Shown piece by piece: positions 36,801-48,350 of a stretch of DNA of 64,000 nucleotides. Position 1 is the stretch's first letter, and each line of letters starts with the position of its first letter. Location: the NCBI RefSeq assembly GCF_932526225.1, contig NC_064035.1:12592566-12656565 (forward strand), in the 5' to 3' direction. The notes under the pieces were generated by a model. That model was not told the DNA's origin. It was given only the letters and a program-made list of their open reading frames with translations, and made no database searches. A program made the position numbers and the translations under genes. Origin of the DNA: Nematostella vectensis (taxonomy: Eukaryota > Cnidaria > Anthozoa > Actiniaria > Edwardsiidae).

Positions 36801-37346
36801 CTTTGCACCCTCGGCCCGGCGCACCTCGTGCGCGCACAGGGTTCCCAATATTCGAAAATAAAACAATTCCGAATAACCCACAATGAGTGCCAGCTAGCAG
36901 GCTAGGCAAATGCCTGCAAGGTTTAACCCATTCCCCCCTCCAAAAAATTAATATACCCCACCCCTCCCTCCAAAAAAATTCTCAAGCCTTGAGATTTTCA
37001 GAGGTTGACAGGTATGATATCACTTCTCTTTTACAACAAAGTTAACATGCCTAGATACCATGGCTGTAAAATACATATGAACAAGGGTAGTTTATTAGTA
37101 CCTTGGCTTGACGAAGTTTGTTTTTCCCGGCACGGCATCGAGCTGCCATCTTTCTAGGTTGTCGAACAGCCGCCATGCTACTTGCACTTCGAAGTGCGCA
37201 GTCTATGTAACAAAGAAATGATAAGAAAAATATCAGAAAGGCGCGGTATAAAGTAAATAAATGAGATCAATTTAGTTACCGTTAAAAGCCCGTACGAAGA
37301 AAGTTAAGCCTTTATTCGATGTCAGACCCACAGCTCTGGCCGCCAT
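33845..37346 (-). CDS. MRPL10: Mitochondrial ribosomal protein L10 (uL10m)
   Basis: A component of the mitochondrial large ribosomal subunit stalk, anchoring bL12m copies. Exons: 37280-37346 (ATG at 37346), 37102-37202 and 33845-34354, with phases 1 and 0 matching, 225 aa. The N-terminus (MAARAVGLTSNKG, many Arg/Ala/Ser, few acids) is a good mitochondrial targeting sequence. The last exon carries the family segments FGNSCVTVFQ, LSKHNVKVKIFPNRV, IPLFACTTCVIYSEEPAVK and LELLGAKIDNRLMS, then KLPSLTELHVTLVQLL. A Gln-rich C-terminal helix follows. Human MRPL10 is 261 aa. Intron 2 is 2.75 kb and is loaded with inverted-repeat elements. It is divergent from the hyccin gene. Confidence 0.93.
34604..34867. 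mobile_element. Small inverted-repeat element (MITE-like) in MRPL10 intron 2
   Basis: The left arm (about 34604-34695, containing GGCCGAATTCG and GTTTGGGAATAGCGCATAGT) is an imperfect inverted copy of the right arm (about 34785-34867, containing CACGCTATTCCCAAAC and AAATTCGGC). There is no coding capacity. Boundaries are approximate because the arms carry small indels. Confidence 0.7.
35632..36905. mobile_element. Inverted-repeat element with dead RecQ-like helicase
   Basis: A 1274-bp element with long inverted arms of about 150 bp starting CTAGCCTGCTAGC. The arms share GCACTCATTGTG, ATTGGGAACCCTGTGCGCGC and GGGTGCAAAGAAATGAGAGC. It is flanked by GCAAACG (35625-35631) and GCAAATG (36906-36912), a 7-bp target duplication with one mismatch. 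Between the arms lies a minus-strand helicase remnant. Long arms around a RecQ-like gene suggest a helicase-bearing DNA transposon family, or capture of a host gene. Confidence 0.8.
35994..36662 (-). pseudogene. RecQ-like DNA helicase, N-terminal fragment with in-frame stops
   Basis: Translation begins MAENINNQLVINQALHELKG and shows the RecQ-type Q/Walker A region LKPEQEAAINALLGA and LPTGFGKSLIFQVFA, then motif Ia ILVVSPLLGLIKDQV and the following segment LIFASAEEAIGRQFREALRD. Two in-frame stop codons interrupt the helicase core, one just before DVLVILPTG and one after QVFA. The DEAH box and the C-terminal RecA domain are not present. It is noncoding as it stands. Confidence 0.8.
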
Positions 37347-37850
37347 TTTGGAATAGCTGGTTTGAGTGGGATTGGGTCGACAAAGTTTTCTGCGCAGGGA
37401 ACCCAGTCCAAAGTATAATCAGCCTTTGCATAAAAAATAGTGATGATAATAAATAATAATAACCAATTCCTTCATGTTATAAATAGGAGCTGTTTTCTCT
37501 TACCCTTTTAATACACTTTTAATTACAAATCGCAATAGAACAGAATACCAAGCCAGAATGTTTTTTTTTTATTCTCTTAGTTTCTTCAGATATGAGGGGT
37601 GGGTACCCTGTGGGCGATACCTTTCTCACAAATATCAAGATGGCGGAGTTTGTTTGCTACAAATGAAAAGGTACTGGGCAATGTGTAAGCTTAATGACGA
37701 CTTTGGCTATTTGTGCTGTACTTTGGTAAGCATATTTTTTAAAGAAAGAGGCTTTCGTCGAAATCATGTAGGTAACATATTTTTTCTCTCGCATCTTCCA
37801 TGATGATTAAATCCTTTTTGGTACCTTTCTGTTCTTTAGTTGCATCTGAA
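37347..37850. promoter_or_regulatory. Divergent promoter region, MRPL10 (-) and hyccin (+)
   Basis: The start codons lie 504 bp apart. A noncoding first exon of the hyccin gene probably ends at 37725 (CTTTG|gtaagc) and splices to 37840 (ttctttag|TTGCAT). It contains a short upstream ORF starting in AAGATGGCGG and ending after eight codons. ATGGCGG-type contexts occur on both strands, as is common for broadly expressed genes. No TATA box was assigned. Confidence 0.5.
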
Positions 37851-40147
37851 ATGGAGTTTGAAGATATCCAGGTCGAATTTAAGGTAGGATAAACACAATA
37901 TGGGTATAAGTACTTAAGTATATATAAAGAAAATACTTCGATTTTGATTCGCACAAAGATTTCAATCCTGCAATGATACTGTTCATTAATAAATGAGTAT
38001 ACTTCATCCTATGTTTGTAAATATTGCAAAAAGTCCTTATAAACGCTTAACAAATCATTTTACATTGTTATGGCTCGGCAGAAATATTCAGAAGAACCTC
38101 TTAAAATAGTAGAGAAGCTAAAAGCCAACAGGGAAGTCATTAAAGGAATCATTGAAAATTTACCAAAGAATTATGCTAATCAGGTCAGTAATGTTACAAA
38201 CAATATACTTTACCCACATTGATGCCTAAAATTATCCTGCGCATTGCATAACAAATCTCTACTTACAAGTTACTGATTTGTTGAGACAGGTGTATTTCTG
38301 TTGTTATGTTATTAAATTGCACAAAAATTATGTGGTGTTTTTAAGACCAAACTCTTGTAAGTCACTTACATGACCAAGTAGTTGGACTAGGGATAGTAAA
38401 GCTGGGAATTACAGATGTTGTGTGGTAATTAAAACAGTGATTTCAAATCATGGTCAATATCAGATAACAGATAACAAAATCATTTGTGGTGGATGGCATA
38501 CATTTGATAGAAATATTCTGCTTTTTACCATTAGTTGTTATAATTACCATATTGCTGTTGTAGGTTAGCCATCCCATTTGCAGCTCATTTTTTGAGTTGT
38601 ATCGCACTGGGAATAGGGATGCAATGAACTTTGTGTTACAATTTGTTCCTGTTCTGATATGGACATACCTGGCAGCCACATGCCGAAGAGATAAACAGGT
38701 GAGAAGCCCTCAATTATTTGATTTATGAACTACTGTTATGCTACTTCTGTCACTACTATTATTAGTGAAACCGTATTGAATCCTGGTCCTGAGTTAAGTA
38801 TTCTCCTCCTTCCCCCTCTTTCCTTAGTAGCTCTTACATATTGTCGAAAGCTTGTTTGGAGACAAAAAGAGGAACTTTTGAAGGTGTAAAAGTTGTCTGG
38901 TTAAAAGCTTGTTTGATCAAGGGGTGTGTGGGCTGTCCACCCTCTCTTCTATTTCCAGAGATTTTGCATAGAAACGAAGTATAAGGAAATCCTTAAAAAA
39001 AATAATGAATCCGGACCCCTTGCTTCATCTTCCCCCCATTGTTACTCCTGGATCTGCCTCTGATCTGTTGGGAGAGAGGGGAGGGGGGAGGGGGAGGGGG
39101 AGATATACATAGCTTGCCTGCCATTTTATTGACTGTAGTATTTATAAGGAATTTTTATTCATTACAGGGATACGGAGAGTTAGAGGCTATATTGCTGGCC
39201 ATTTATAATTCAGTAAGTCTATGAATTAAGTATTCTCAAGTTGCACATGGCTGCACATGTCTCAGTTAACCTAACCCCACTGTGGGTGGGCCCCCACTGT
39301 TTCATTAATTAAAAGAAAATGACAAGTTAGGGTGTGGCCCCCACAGTTTTCTTTATGTCTCTAGTATCATGCTCACCTCAGTATTTTGAGGAAAAAAATT
39401 CATATTTTGACATGAACTCATGTCAGGTTTTAACTTGTACACACTAGCCACATGTAGTCACATGACTAAATCTCTATTCTCACCGAATAGAGAGTATAGG
39501 AATATAGGAGTATAGTATAGCGAATATGGGAATTTAAGCATGACATGCATGGATAACTAACTTTTAAGAACAAGAGTTGTCAACACAAAATGTAAATTGC
39601 AGGTGTTTAATAAGTGTTCTAAGTATATTCATGCTATTATTAGCATAAATTATTTATAAGATGATGTTAACTAGTAAAATATGATTTCATATTTCTACAG
39701 CTCTTGCTGTCTGATATAACAAGATTCTTGGTGTGATTTGATCAATATTATTAGAAAAAACTTATTTTTAATTAGGTGATGTATGTATGACCCAACATAA
39801 TCTCCTATCTCTTTTTGGATTGACATACTTTATGTATTCACCTTTAGGTTGTTATGGATAATAAAGGCATAGAAAAAACGTTTCGGCTGCCATCGTTATC
39901 CAGACCATCAATGTATCACGAGGTAGGACTTGACCCTGTTATTACAACCAGGGAAATTGTCAATTGTTGCAGCAACACACCGCACCTTTAATACCCTAAA
40001 CACTTTTCTTAACAACTCATTATCATGATCATAATGATCATGAAAATCATCATGATCATCAACATTATCAACATAGAAATCAATGTCAGTTTTATCACAA
40101 TCAGGAGCAGCAGAATCTACCACCCCCATTATTATCATCACTATCAT

Positions 40148-40203
<56 letters not shown>

Positions 40204-43200
40204 AACCATTAATATTATCATCATCACCAGTAATGTTATCATCATCACCATTAATATTATCATCATCATCATTAGCATCATTATCACCATCAATATTATC
40301 ATCATCACCATTAATATTATCGTCAGCATCATCATGATCATCATCAGCATCATCACTATTAATATTTTCATCATCAGCATCATCATCACCATTAATATCA
40401 TCAACATCACCATCACCATAAATATCATCATCAGCAGCATCATCATCACCAATATTAATATCTTCATCATCAGCATCATCATCACCATTAATATCATCAT
40501 CAGCATCACTATTAACATAATAATCAGCATCATCAGCAGCATCATCATCACTATTAATATTTTCATCATCAGCGTCATTATCACCATTAATATCATCATC
40601 ATCACGATAAATATCATCATCATCATCACCACCATTAATATCTTCATCATCAGCATTATAATCACCATTAATATTATCATCATCAGCAGCATCATCATCA
40701 CTATTAATATCATCATCATCATCACCATAAATATCATCATCATCAGCATCATCATCACCAATATTAATATCTTCATCATCAGCATCACTATTAACATAAT
40801 CATCAGCATCATCATCAGCAGCGTCATTATCACTATTAATATTTTCATCATCAGCATCATTATCACCATTAATATCATCATCATCACCACCATTAATATC
40901 TTCATCATCAGCATCATAATCACCATTAATATCATCATCAGCATCACTATTAACATAATAATCAGCATCATCAGCAGCATCATCATCACTATTAATATTT
41001 TCATCATCAGCGTCATTATCACCATTAATATCATCATCATCACGATAAATATCATCATCATCATCACCACCATTAATATCTTCATCATCAGCATTATAAT
41101 CACCATTAATATTATCATCATCAGCAGCATCATCATCACTATTAATATCTTCATCATCAGCATCACTATTAACATAATCATCAGCATCATCATCAGCAGC
41201 GTCATTATCACTATTAATATTTTCATCATCAGCATCATTATCACCATTAATATCATCATCATCACCACCATTAATATCTTCATCATCAGCATCATAATCA
41301 CCATTAATATCATCATCATCACCACCATTAATATCTTCATCATCAGCATCATAATCACCATTAATATCATCATCATCACCACCATTAATATCTTCATCAT
41401 CAGCATCATAATCACCATTAATATCATCATCATCACCATAAATATCATCATCATCATCACCACCATTAATATCTTCATCATCAGCATCATAATCACCATT
41501 AATATCATCATCAGCAGCAGCATCATCATCACTATTAATATTATCATCATCATCAGCTTCATCATCACCACCACTGCTACTGACATGGACACCATCAACG
41601 TCTTGAATTGCCTCGACTCAAACTGTCTTGAATTGGCATTCTCCTTTTACTTACATTGTTAACTTTTTCCTGTTTAACCATTCACTGGAGTATGCCTTTC
41701 CTTTTGAATCAGTATGCTACTTTTCCTAATTAGTATTGTGATAATTTTCCGTTCAGCCCTCCATTGGAGTATCCTCTATGCCTGCCCTGACGGAGAGTGT
41801 CTTGAGTCGACATGAGCAGAGTGAGACTCCTATTGTAATAAATGGCCCTAACAAGCAACTTACCAGAATCTCTGCTGGCTACAGGTAAAGCCACAAAACT
41901 AATCAAGTTATACTTCTCATGGTCTATACTTCTCATGGTCTATACTTCTCATGGTTTATACTTCTCATGGGGAGTATCTTTTTGTCTTTAACCAGGGCTT
42001 CTGGAATTAACCGCTTGTGCGGAAGAGTGTAATTTGGCTAAATTTTGAAAGACAAAACATTTAATTTCACAGCTGATGTGTTCTTTTAGGGTTCTTTCTT
42101 TTATTTCTCGTAAAAAAGAGAGATATTCTTCGTAAGAGTGCGATATTTTGAACTGAATTTCGAAAACAAATAAAATGACTAGGCATTCTTTGCTAAACCA
42201 CGAAGGCCTAGGACTAATAATAAAATACCTTTTTTAATTGGCTGGTGGCTAGGAGCCAATGAAAACTTGCCTAAGATATTTTCACGCAAAAAAATAACCT
42301 TTTCAAGTTATTTCGTGCTTTCCTTTGGTACAAAATGTATTTTAAGCGTAACAGTTGATATTCCGTGTAATATAGAGCGTAATTCAGTAAAAAATCCTGC
42401 AAAATTTTGATGTTTAAAAAAATGTATTGCAGAATCCCGTGAAATTTAGCACATAATGATTGATTTTCCGCATAATTTAGCGCATAATTTAGCAAAGAAT
42501 CTCGCGTAATTTGGAGTTTTTTTCCGCGTAATTCCAGAAGCCCTGTTTAACTAAATTTGAACAGACCTGTATTTTCTGTTTTTTTAGCCCTGAATTTGAC
42601 CTGTTGAATTTATGTTGGCTTACTAAAAGCTTGTGTTCTTCAGTTTTAACATGTATATAGAAATGTGTGTAGAAATTGTTTTCGGATTTAGAAACTTTTT
42701 TTTTTCTGTATATGAGGTGCTTTGGAGAAAAGTTCTTTAAAACCAGTAAATACTTGATTACTTAAACTTAAACTAAATTTGAACACCTACTTTTTTTAAA
42801 ATTTATCCCCAATGACAATTCTTTTATTTCTATGAAGATTTTATGTTTTATGATTTATATGATTTGTTTTCCGATTTCATAGGATTTAATTTTCCCTCTT
42901 TATGATGCTGTCTTTGTTGTTTTAGAATGTCAGTGTTGTGTACTGTGTTAAGTCAGTATAACAGCAGCATAGCACTGATGAATGAAGACTCCCACACAAG
43001 CTATTGTATAATGGCTCACAGGTATTGGGCTATGCTGGTCGTAATCATTAAAACGGGGCGGTGAGGGGGTCCCTGCACAATTCACGAGTTTCAAAAATCA
43101 GAAATCACATTTCACAATAAACTGATAAACTGACGACAAGGATCAATCGTTTTTCGGAAATCATGACTTATGATTTTTAAAGAGCATAGATCACGATTCA

Positions 43201-46200
43201 CGTTGATCAAATTTTGCCATTCATGAATCACAGCAAAGTTAGCAATCACGGATCAAAATTTTCATTGTCCTTTTCACGCTTCATGATAAACAAAAAAGGC
43301 ACAGATCATGAAAATAACATGAAAGAACAATAAATCCGGATCTCCTTTTTTGGGACTCCTGGATCTGCCCCTGTTGCACACGAGCTTTTTTTAATTCTCC
43401 CAAATCATATACTTTAACAAGCAAGTACAAATAAAATATTTTTGGTAAAACCTTTAGGATTGCCAAAGCTGGATTTTCCAAGTTGTGCCGCAAGGATTCC
43501 ACAGATTGTAATGGCTTCTTAAGCAATGAAGAACTACAGTCTCTAAGCAACCACCCAAGAGTTCCTATAGTTGCACCTTTAATACAAGAAATTACACATG
43601 GATTATATTACCTGTTGTAAGTATTTGTACTGCTTCTAATAATGATATAATCAAATAAGCAATACCGCTCCAAATCTGGACCAGGAGTTTCTTAAATTTT
43701 GTGGCAAATCTCTTGGTCTCCAACTTTTAGTCAAATCTCCATTCTCCCAAAAATTACTGTATTTATGAATAGAGTATAATTTGAACAAAGTTTAATTTAT
43801 TACATTGTTCTGAACACTCTAGATACAACGGACAGCCCGATATTGCTAAAACAGCGCTGGAACAATTGGATTTTCGCGTAGCACATGGCCTTCTTGCTCC
43901 AGCTCATGTGGTAAGGGAAATTACACCAAATCTCACCTCAAATGCACCTCACCCCATCTCTCCCCACATGCGCCACACCTTCTCACCCCACATGGGCCCC
44001 ACCTTATCTCACCCGACATGGGCTACATCTCATCTCACCTTAAATGCACCTCGCCTCATTTCACCCTACATGCCTCACACCTCATCTCATACCACATGCG
44101 ACACACCTCATCTCACCCCACATGGGCCCCACCTTATCTCACCCGACATGGGCTACATCTCATCTAACCTTAAATGCACCTCGCCTCATTTCACCCTACA
44201 TGCCTCACACCTCATCTCATTCCACATGCGACACACCTCATCTTATCCCACAAGCGACACACCTTATCTCACCCCACATGCATCACACCTCATCTCACCT
44301 CACATGCATCGCACCTCATCTCACCCCACTCGCGACACACCCCATCTATCCCCACATGTGCCACAACTTATCTCACCCCACATGTGTCACACCTCATCTC
44401 ACCCCACATGCATCACACCTCATGTCACCCCACATCCATCACACCTCATCTCACCCCACATGCCTCACACCTCATCTCACCCCACATGCATCGCACCTCA
44501 TGTCACCCCACATGCTTCACATCTCATCTCATTTCACAGACATGTCACCTCACCTCTCCCCACATGCTTCACACCTCATCTCATCCCACATGCGACACAC
44601 CTCATCTCACCCCACAAGCAACACACCTCACCTCACCCCACATGTATCACACCTCATCTCACCCCACATGCCTCACACCTCATCTCACCCCACATGCCTC
44701 ACACCTCATCTCACCCCACATGCATCACACCTCCTCTTGTCCCACATGCATCACACCTCATCTCACCCCACATGCCTCACACCTCATCTCACCCCACATG
44801 CATCACACCTCCTCTTGTCCCACATGCATCACACCTCATGTCACCCCACATGCATCACACCTCCTCTTGTCCCACATGCATCACACCTCATCTCACCCCA
44901 CATGCATCACACCTCATCTCCTCCCACATGCCTCACACCTCATCTTACCCCACATGCCTCACACCTCATCTCACCCCACATGCCTCACACCTCATCTCAC
45001 CCCACATGCATCACACCTCCTCTTGTCCCACATGCATCACACCTCATGTCACCCCACATGCATCTCACCTCATGTCACCCCACATGCATCACACCTCATC
45101 TCATTTCACAGACATGTCACCTCACCTCACCCTACATGCATCACACCTCATGTCACCCCACATGCATCACACCTCATCTCACCCCACATGCTTCACACCT
45201 CATCTCATTTCACAGACATGTCACCTCACCTCACCCCACATGCTTCACACCTCATCTCATTTTACAGACATGTCACCTCACCTCACCCCACCCCACATGC
45301 TTCACACCTCATGTCACCCCACATGCATCACACCTCACCTCACCACACATGCTTCACACCTCATCTCATTTCACAGACATGTCACCTCACCTCACCCCAC
45401 ATGCTTCACACCTCATGTCACCCCACATGCATCACACCTCATCTCACCCCACATGCTTCACACCTCATCTCATTTCACAGACATGTCACCTCACCTCACC
45501 CCACATGCTTCACACCTCATGTCACCCCACATGCATCACACCTCACCTCACCCCACATGCTTCACACCTCATCTCACCCCACAAGCAACACACCTCACCT
45601 CACCCCACATGCCTCACACCTCATCTCATTTTACAGACATGTCACCTCACCTCCCCCACATGCATCACACCTCACCTCACCCCACATGCCTCACACCTCA
45701 TCTCATTTTACAGACATGTCACCTCACCTCACATGCGTCTGATACTACTAAATTATGTTTTACTTGCCAGTTGTTTTCATCTTTAAAGTGGATCACATTC
45801 AAGTCCACCCTTAGTTACACTACTCTCATAGCCTCACCCTCCCCCCCCCTGTTGGGCTTGAGCCAATCCTATTTCCTTTTCTTTTCTCTGTGATCCATTT
45901 ACTTGGATATGAATCAAGCTCACATTTGTTGCCTTTTAAACCTCATCTTATGATGTGTTTGCCACTTTTAGTTGACGAATGCTGTGGTGCATTCCCAATC
46001 AATAACTGATGCTGCCCCCAAGGAAGGTCCCCTTGGGTTGCAAGTGCTCATCCCCTCGGCGGATACTCAAATTGTGACCCCTTCGCCTACCATGAAGACT
46101 CTTAAACTACCAGGTATCGCGATATCGGATGCAGAGTCCTTCAAGTCTTGTGAGGGAAGTGATTGTTTAGATAGTGAGGGAGAACTGTATGCAGACACTG

Positions 46201-46265
46201 TTGAATCACATTCCCCGACTCTTGTGACTCGCAAACTGAATAGGGTGCTTGACACTAAACTATAA
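37851..46265 (+). CDS. HYCC1: Hyccin / FAM126 family protein (PI4KA complex subunit)
   Basis: Hyccin binds TTC7 and supports the plasma-membrane phosphatidylinositol 4-kinase III alpha complex that makes PI4P. Coding exons: 37851-37883, 38082-38183, 38564-38698, 39168-39212, 39848-39922, 41757-41884, 42926-43021, 43458-43616, 43823-43910, 45972-46265 (TAA). All phases match, giving 384 aa. Family landmarks: FFELYRTGN, FVLQFVPVLIWTYLA, LEAILLAIYN, FRLPSLSRPSMYHE, SMPALTESVLSRH, GPNKQLTRISAGYR, then the helical repeat region to GLLAPAHV. Vertebrate FAM126A/B are about 520-530 aa and the difference is in the disordered tail. A longer isoform using 48007-48350 is likely. The start codon is the first in-frame ATG in the exon beginning at 37840. 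The symbol denotes the family; whether it is orthologous to HYCC1 or HYCC2 cannot be told. Confidence 0.93.
40140..41580 (+). repeat. 1.4-kb ATC/ATT-based array in hyccin intron 5
   Basis: It starts with pure ATC and continues as higher-order units mixing ATCATC, AGC, ACC and ATTAAT, such as CATCAGCATCATAATCACC. It is open in long frames on both strands only because ATC/GAT repeats lack stops. It ends about 175 bp before the exon at 41757. Confidence 0.95.
43915..45740 (+). repeat. 26-bp minisatellite in hyccin intron 9, about 70 copies
   Basis: The unit is 26 bp, containing CACCTCATCTCACCCCACAT plus GCATCA. Variants include the segment TTTCACAGACATGTCACC. The sense strand is very poor in G and rich in C/T. 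It begins a few bases after the donor of exon 43823-43910 and ends about 230 bp before exon 45972. All three forward frames are open for more than 500 codons. Confidence 0.97.
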
Positions 46266-46290
46266 CAACTTATCATATAACAATCGTAAC

Positions 46291-46296
46291 AATAAA
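46291..46296 (+). terminator. Polyadenylation signal, short hyccin isoform
   Basis: AATAAA 26 nt after the TAA at 46265. Its closeness to the stop suggests a very short 3' UTR or use of a further signal near 46320. Confidence 0.6.
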
Positions 46297-47790
46297 TGAA
46301 ATTAAACCAGACAGAAATAAAAAATAAACATCATATCAACACTTAAACTTTTGTATCTGGGTGACATTTAGAATTAATAGTCATTTCTAAAACAGAACAA
46401 TGAGCAAATAGTGTTATCCCATCTCAACCATTGTTGTTAATGAGATGGTTTGCAGCTGTTGCTTAAACTTCAGCACAAAGTTTTAAAAGAAAACACCATC
46501 AACGGGACCAACCGGCATTTTTCTTTTCAAACAAGTATTTTATTTTTTTCACTTTTTTGTGTGCAATGTTTACCATACCGTCAATAGGAAAAAAATAGAG
46601 AGCTGGGGTGGCTGTGGCTAAACATGAAGGGTAGGAGAGCACTACAATTCAAATGGTTATTATTTACGTCATGTTATGGAGCTAATGTGGCCTTTGTCAT
46701 TGCCTTAAAAACATTTCCAACAAGTTGTTCCGCTTTCTTTACGAATCAGAATCTGCTGCATTATTTTTCTCTGTAGTAACGCAACTCCTTATCAAATGTT
46801 CTGCTAACTATGAATATAGGTGATGTAGCTATAGATAATGTAAGATTTAGATTGCCAAAGTTGATGGGGCAGTAACAACCCTATGACTTTCTGCATTCGG
46901 CAAAAAAGATTCGCTTGTTTGTGGGAATAATGCATGTCTTACAAAGTTTACTAATGTACAGCTATAATGGCTTAATTGATAATTATGTAATATTTAGTAA
47001 ATTAATAAACACATACTTTGACAATAAATGATAAATAAAGAGAGTGTTTCCATCTGCTTAATAATCTACTTCTGTTTCATCGTTAGAGCTATTTTTATTT
47101 AGCCACTGATGAGCACTACAATCAATTTAACCCGAAACAATATTAAGAAAATAATCTTCAAAATTAATTGATTTAACATCTTTAAAAAGTCTCTTCAATA
47201 ACAAAGACCTTGTTTGGGTGTAATGGTTTGCTTACCATTGGTCTATTTTATCGAAATAAACAAGTCCAAGATGGGTATGTGGTGAGGAGAATGAGAACAG
47301 AATCACGGCCATAGCTAAAAATATCCCCGAGGCAAATCATTTTCGAGGCAATATCTCTTCATCTATTCTGAGACAGTAAAATCACGGGAATTAGGATACT
47401 TTGTCAGCGATTTCTTTATAAAATAAACAAAAATAAACAGTCCCAAATTTGTGTTTAATATTTAACAAAGCGATAAAGTCTCCTGTGCCTTCCGAGTTAA
47501 CGAAATCCTTTTTGGTTGCCTCTTGTTATATATTTATTTCTATTGTCTAAAAACCCTAGCGATCGTTGTTTTCAAGTCTCGAAACATTTGAACGGTACTG
47601 AGTAACCATAGCCTCTTTAGTGTTCGTGACAAGCCCGAGCCCTCTCCGAACCTAACTTCGTATTTAGGTTCTATATTAAAATAACCTGCCTAGTTACGGC
47701 CAATGTTGTGATGTTGGTATGAGAGATGATTGATTGACAGCTCACCCTCTCTTTAAACTTATCTCGCCGCCGAAACACGCCACGGGCATG
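46297..47790. other. Intergenic or intronic AT-rich region after the short hyccin end
   Basis: AT-rich unique sequence. In the long hyccin isoform it would be intron 10. No exon was seen. Confidence 0.5.
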
Positions 47791-47985
47791 CTGTTAACTC
47801 GTTGTTTCTCTGTTAACTCATTGTTTCTCTGTTAACTCATTGTTTCTCTTTTAACTCATTGTTTCTCTGTTAACTCACTGTTTCTCTGTTAACTCATTGT
47901 TCTGTTAACTCACTGTTTCTCTGTGAACTCATTGTTCTGTAAACACACTGTTTCTCTGTAACTCACTGTTTCTCTGTTAACTCAC
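47791..47985 (+). repeat. 19-bp repeat carrying branch-point and pyrimidine motifs
   Basis: About ten copies of TGTTAACTCATTGTTTCTC. Each copy has a branch-point-like TTAAC and a pyrimidine run TTTCTCT, and the array ends about 20 bp before the acceptor (ttggcccag) of the candidate exon 48007-48350. Confidence 0.9.
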
Positions 47986-48006
47986 ATTATGTGTTTGTTG
48001 GCCCAG

Positions 48007-48350
48007 AGAGTTCCTCGAGTCTAGCAGCTCTCTCCACGCATGGAATGACCGCAAAACCTTACAGACAGACGAGTGACGTCGACTTGAATAAAAACGGCTC
48101 GTATTCCACAGTCGACGGAGCCTATAACCCAGAGACTCCCACTCAAGACCAAAGTAAAACTCACAAGAAAGCCAGCAGCCTGGGCCACTGGAAGCTCCCG
48201 TTTCTTACCACCAAGGGCGAGATGGAGTTAACGCCCTTAAAACCTGAGGAGGGGAGGGGTGGGGACGGTAGAGTCTTTATTTCGGAAGAGAACTTGTCAC
48301 ATGGTAGCGTGACGTTGACCAAAGTTAGTAGAGACGACACAGGGGTGTAA
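48007..48350 (+). CDS. Alternative last coding exon of the hyccin gene
   Basis: An open frame of 114 codons follows a good acceptor (tgttggcccag|AGAGTTCC) and ends in TAA at 48350. It fits in phase to an internal donor in the hyccin last exon (CTACCAG|gtatcg at 46113/46114), joining KTLKLP to ESSSSLAALSTHG. The peptide is Ser/Thr/Lys-rich and low in structure, like the tails of vertebrate hyccins. The combined isoform would be 448 aa, nearer the family length. Splicing is inferred from phase and motif only. Confidence 0.6.

Larger units (their letters stand above)
35386..37016. mobile_element. Outer inverted-repeat element carrying the RecQ element
   Basis: It is bounded by perfect 13-bp inverted ends CATACCTGTCAAC (35386-35398) and GTTGACAGGTATG (37004-37016), with ATATCA immediately outside on both sides (35380-35385 and 37017-37022) as a target-site duplication. 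Subterminal sequences are C/T-rich with CCTCCC runs. The element at 35632-36905 is inserted inside it. Confidence 0.75.

Noticed and set aside
40025-41662. 545-aa Ile-rich and 484-aa Met-rich ORFs
   Set aside because: ATC/GAT trinucleotide repeats contain no stop codons; the region is an intron of the hyccin gene with both flanking exons in phase.
43866-45893. 675-, 580- and 522-aa His/Pro/Ser ORFs as real genes
   Set aside because: All three frames of a 26-bp, G-poor minisatellite are open. No independent start context or conservation is visible. Only the intron-retention idea was kept as a finding.
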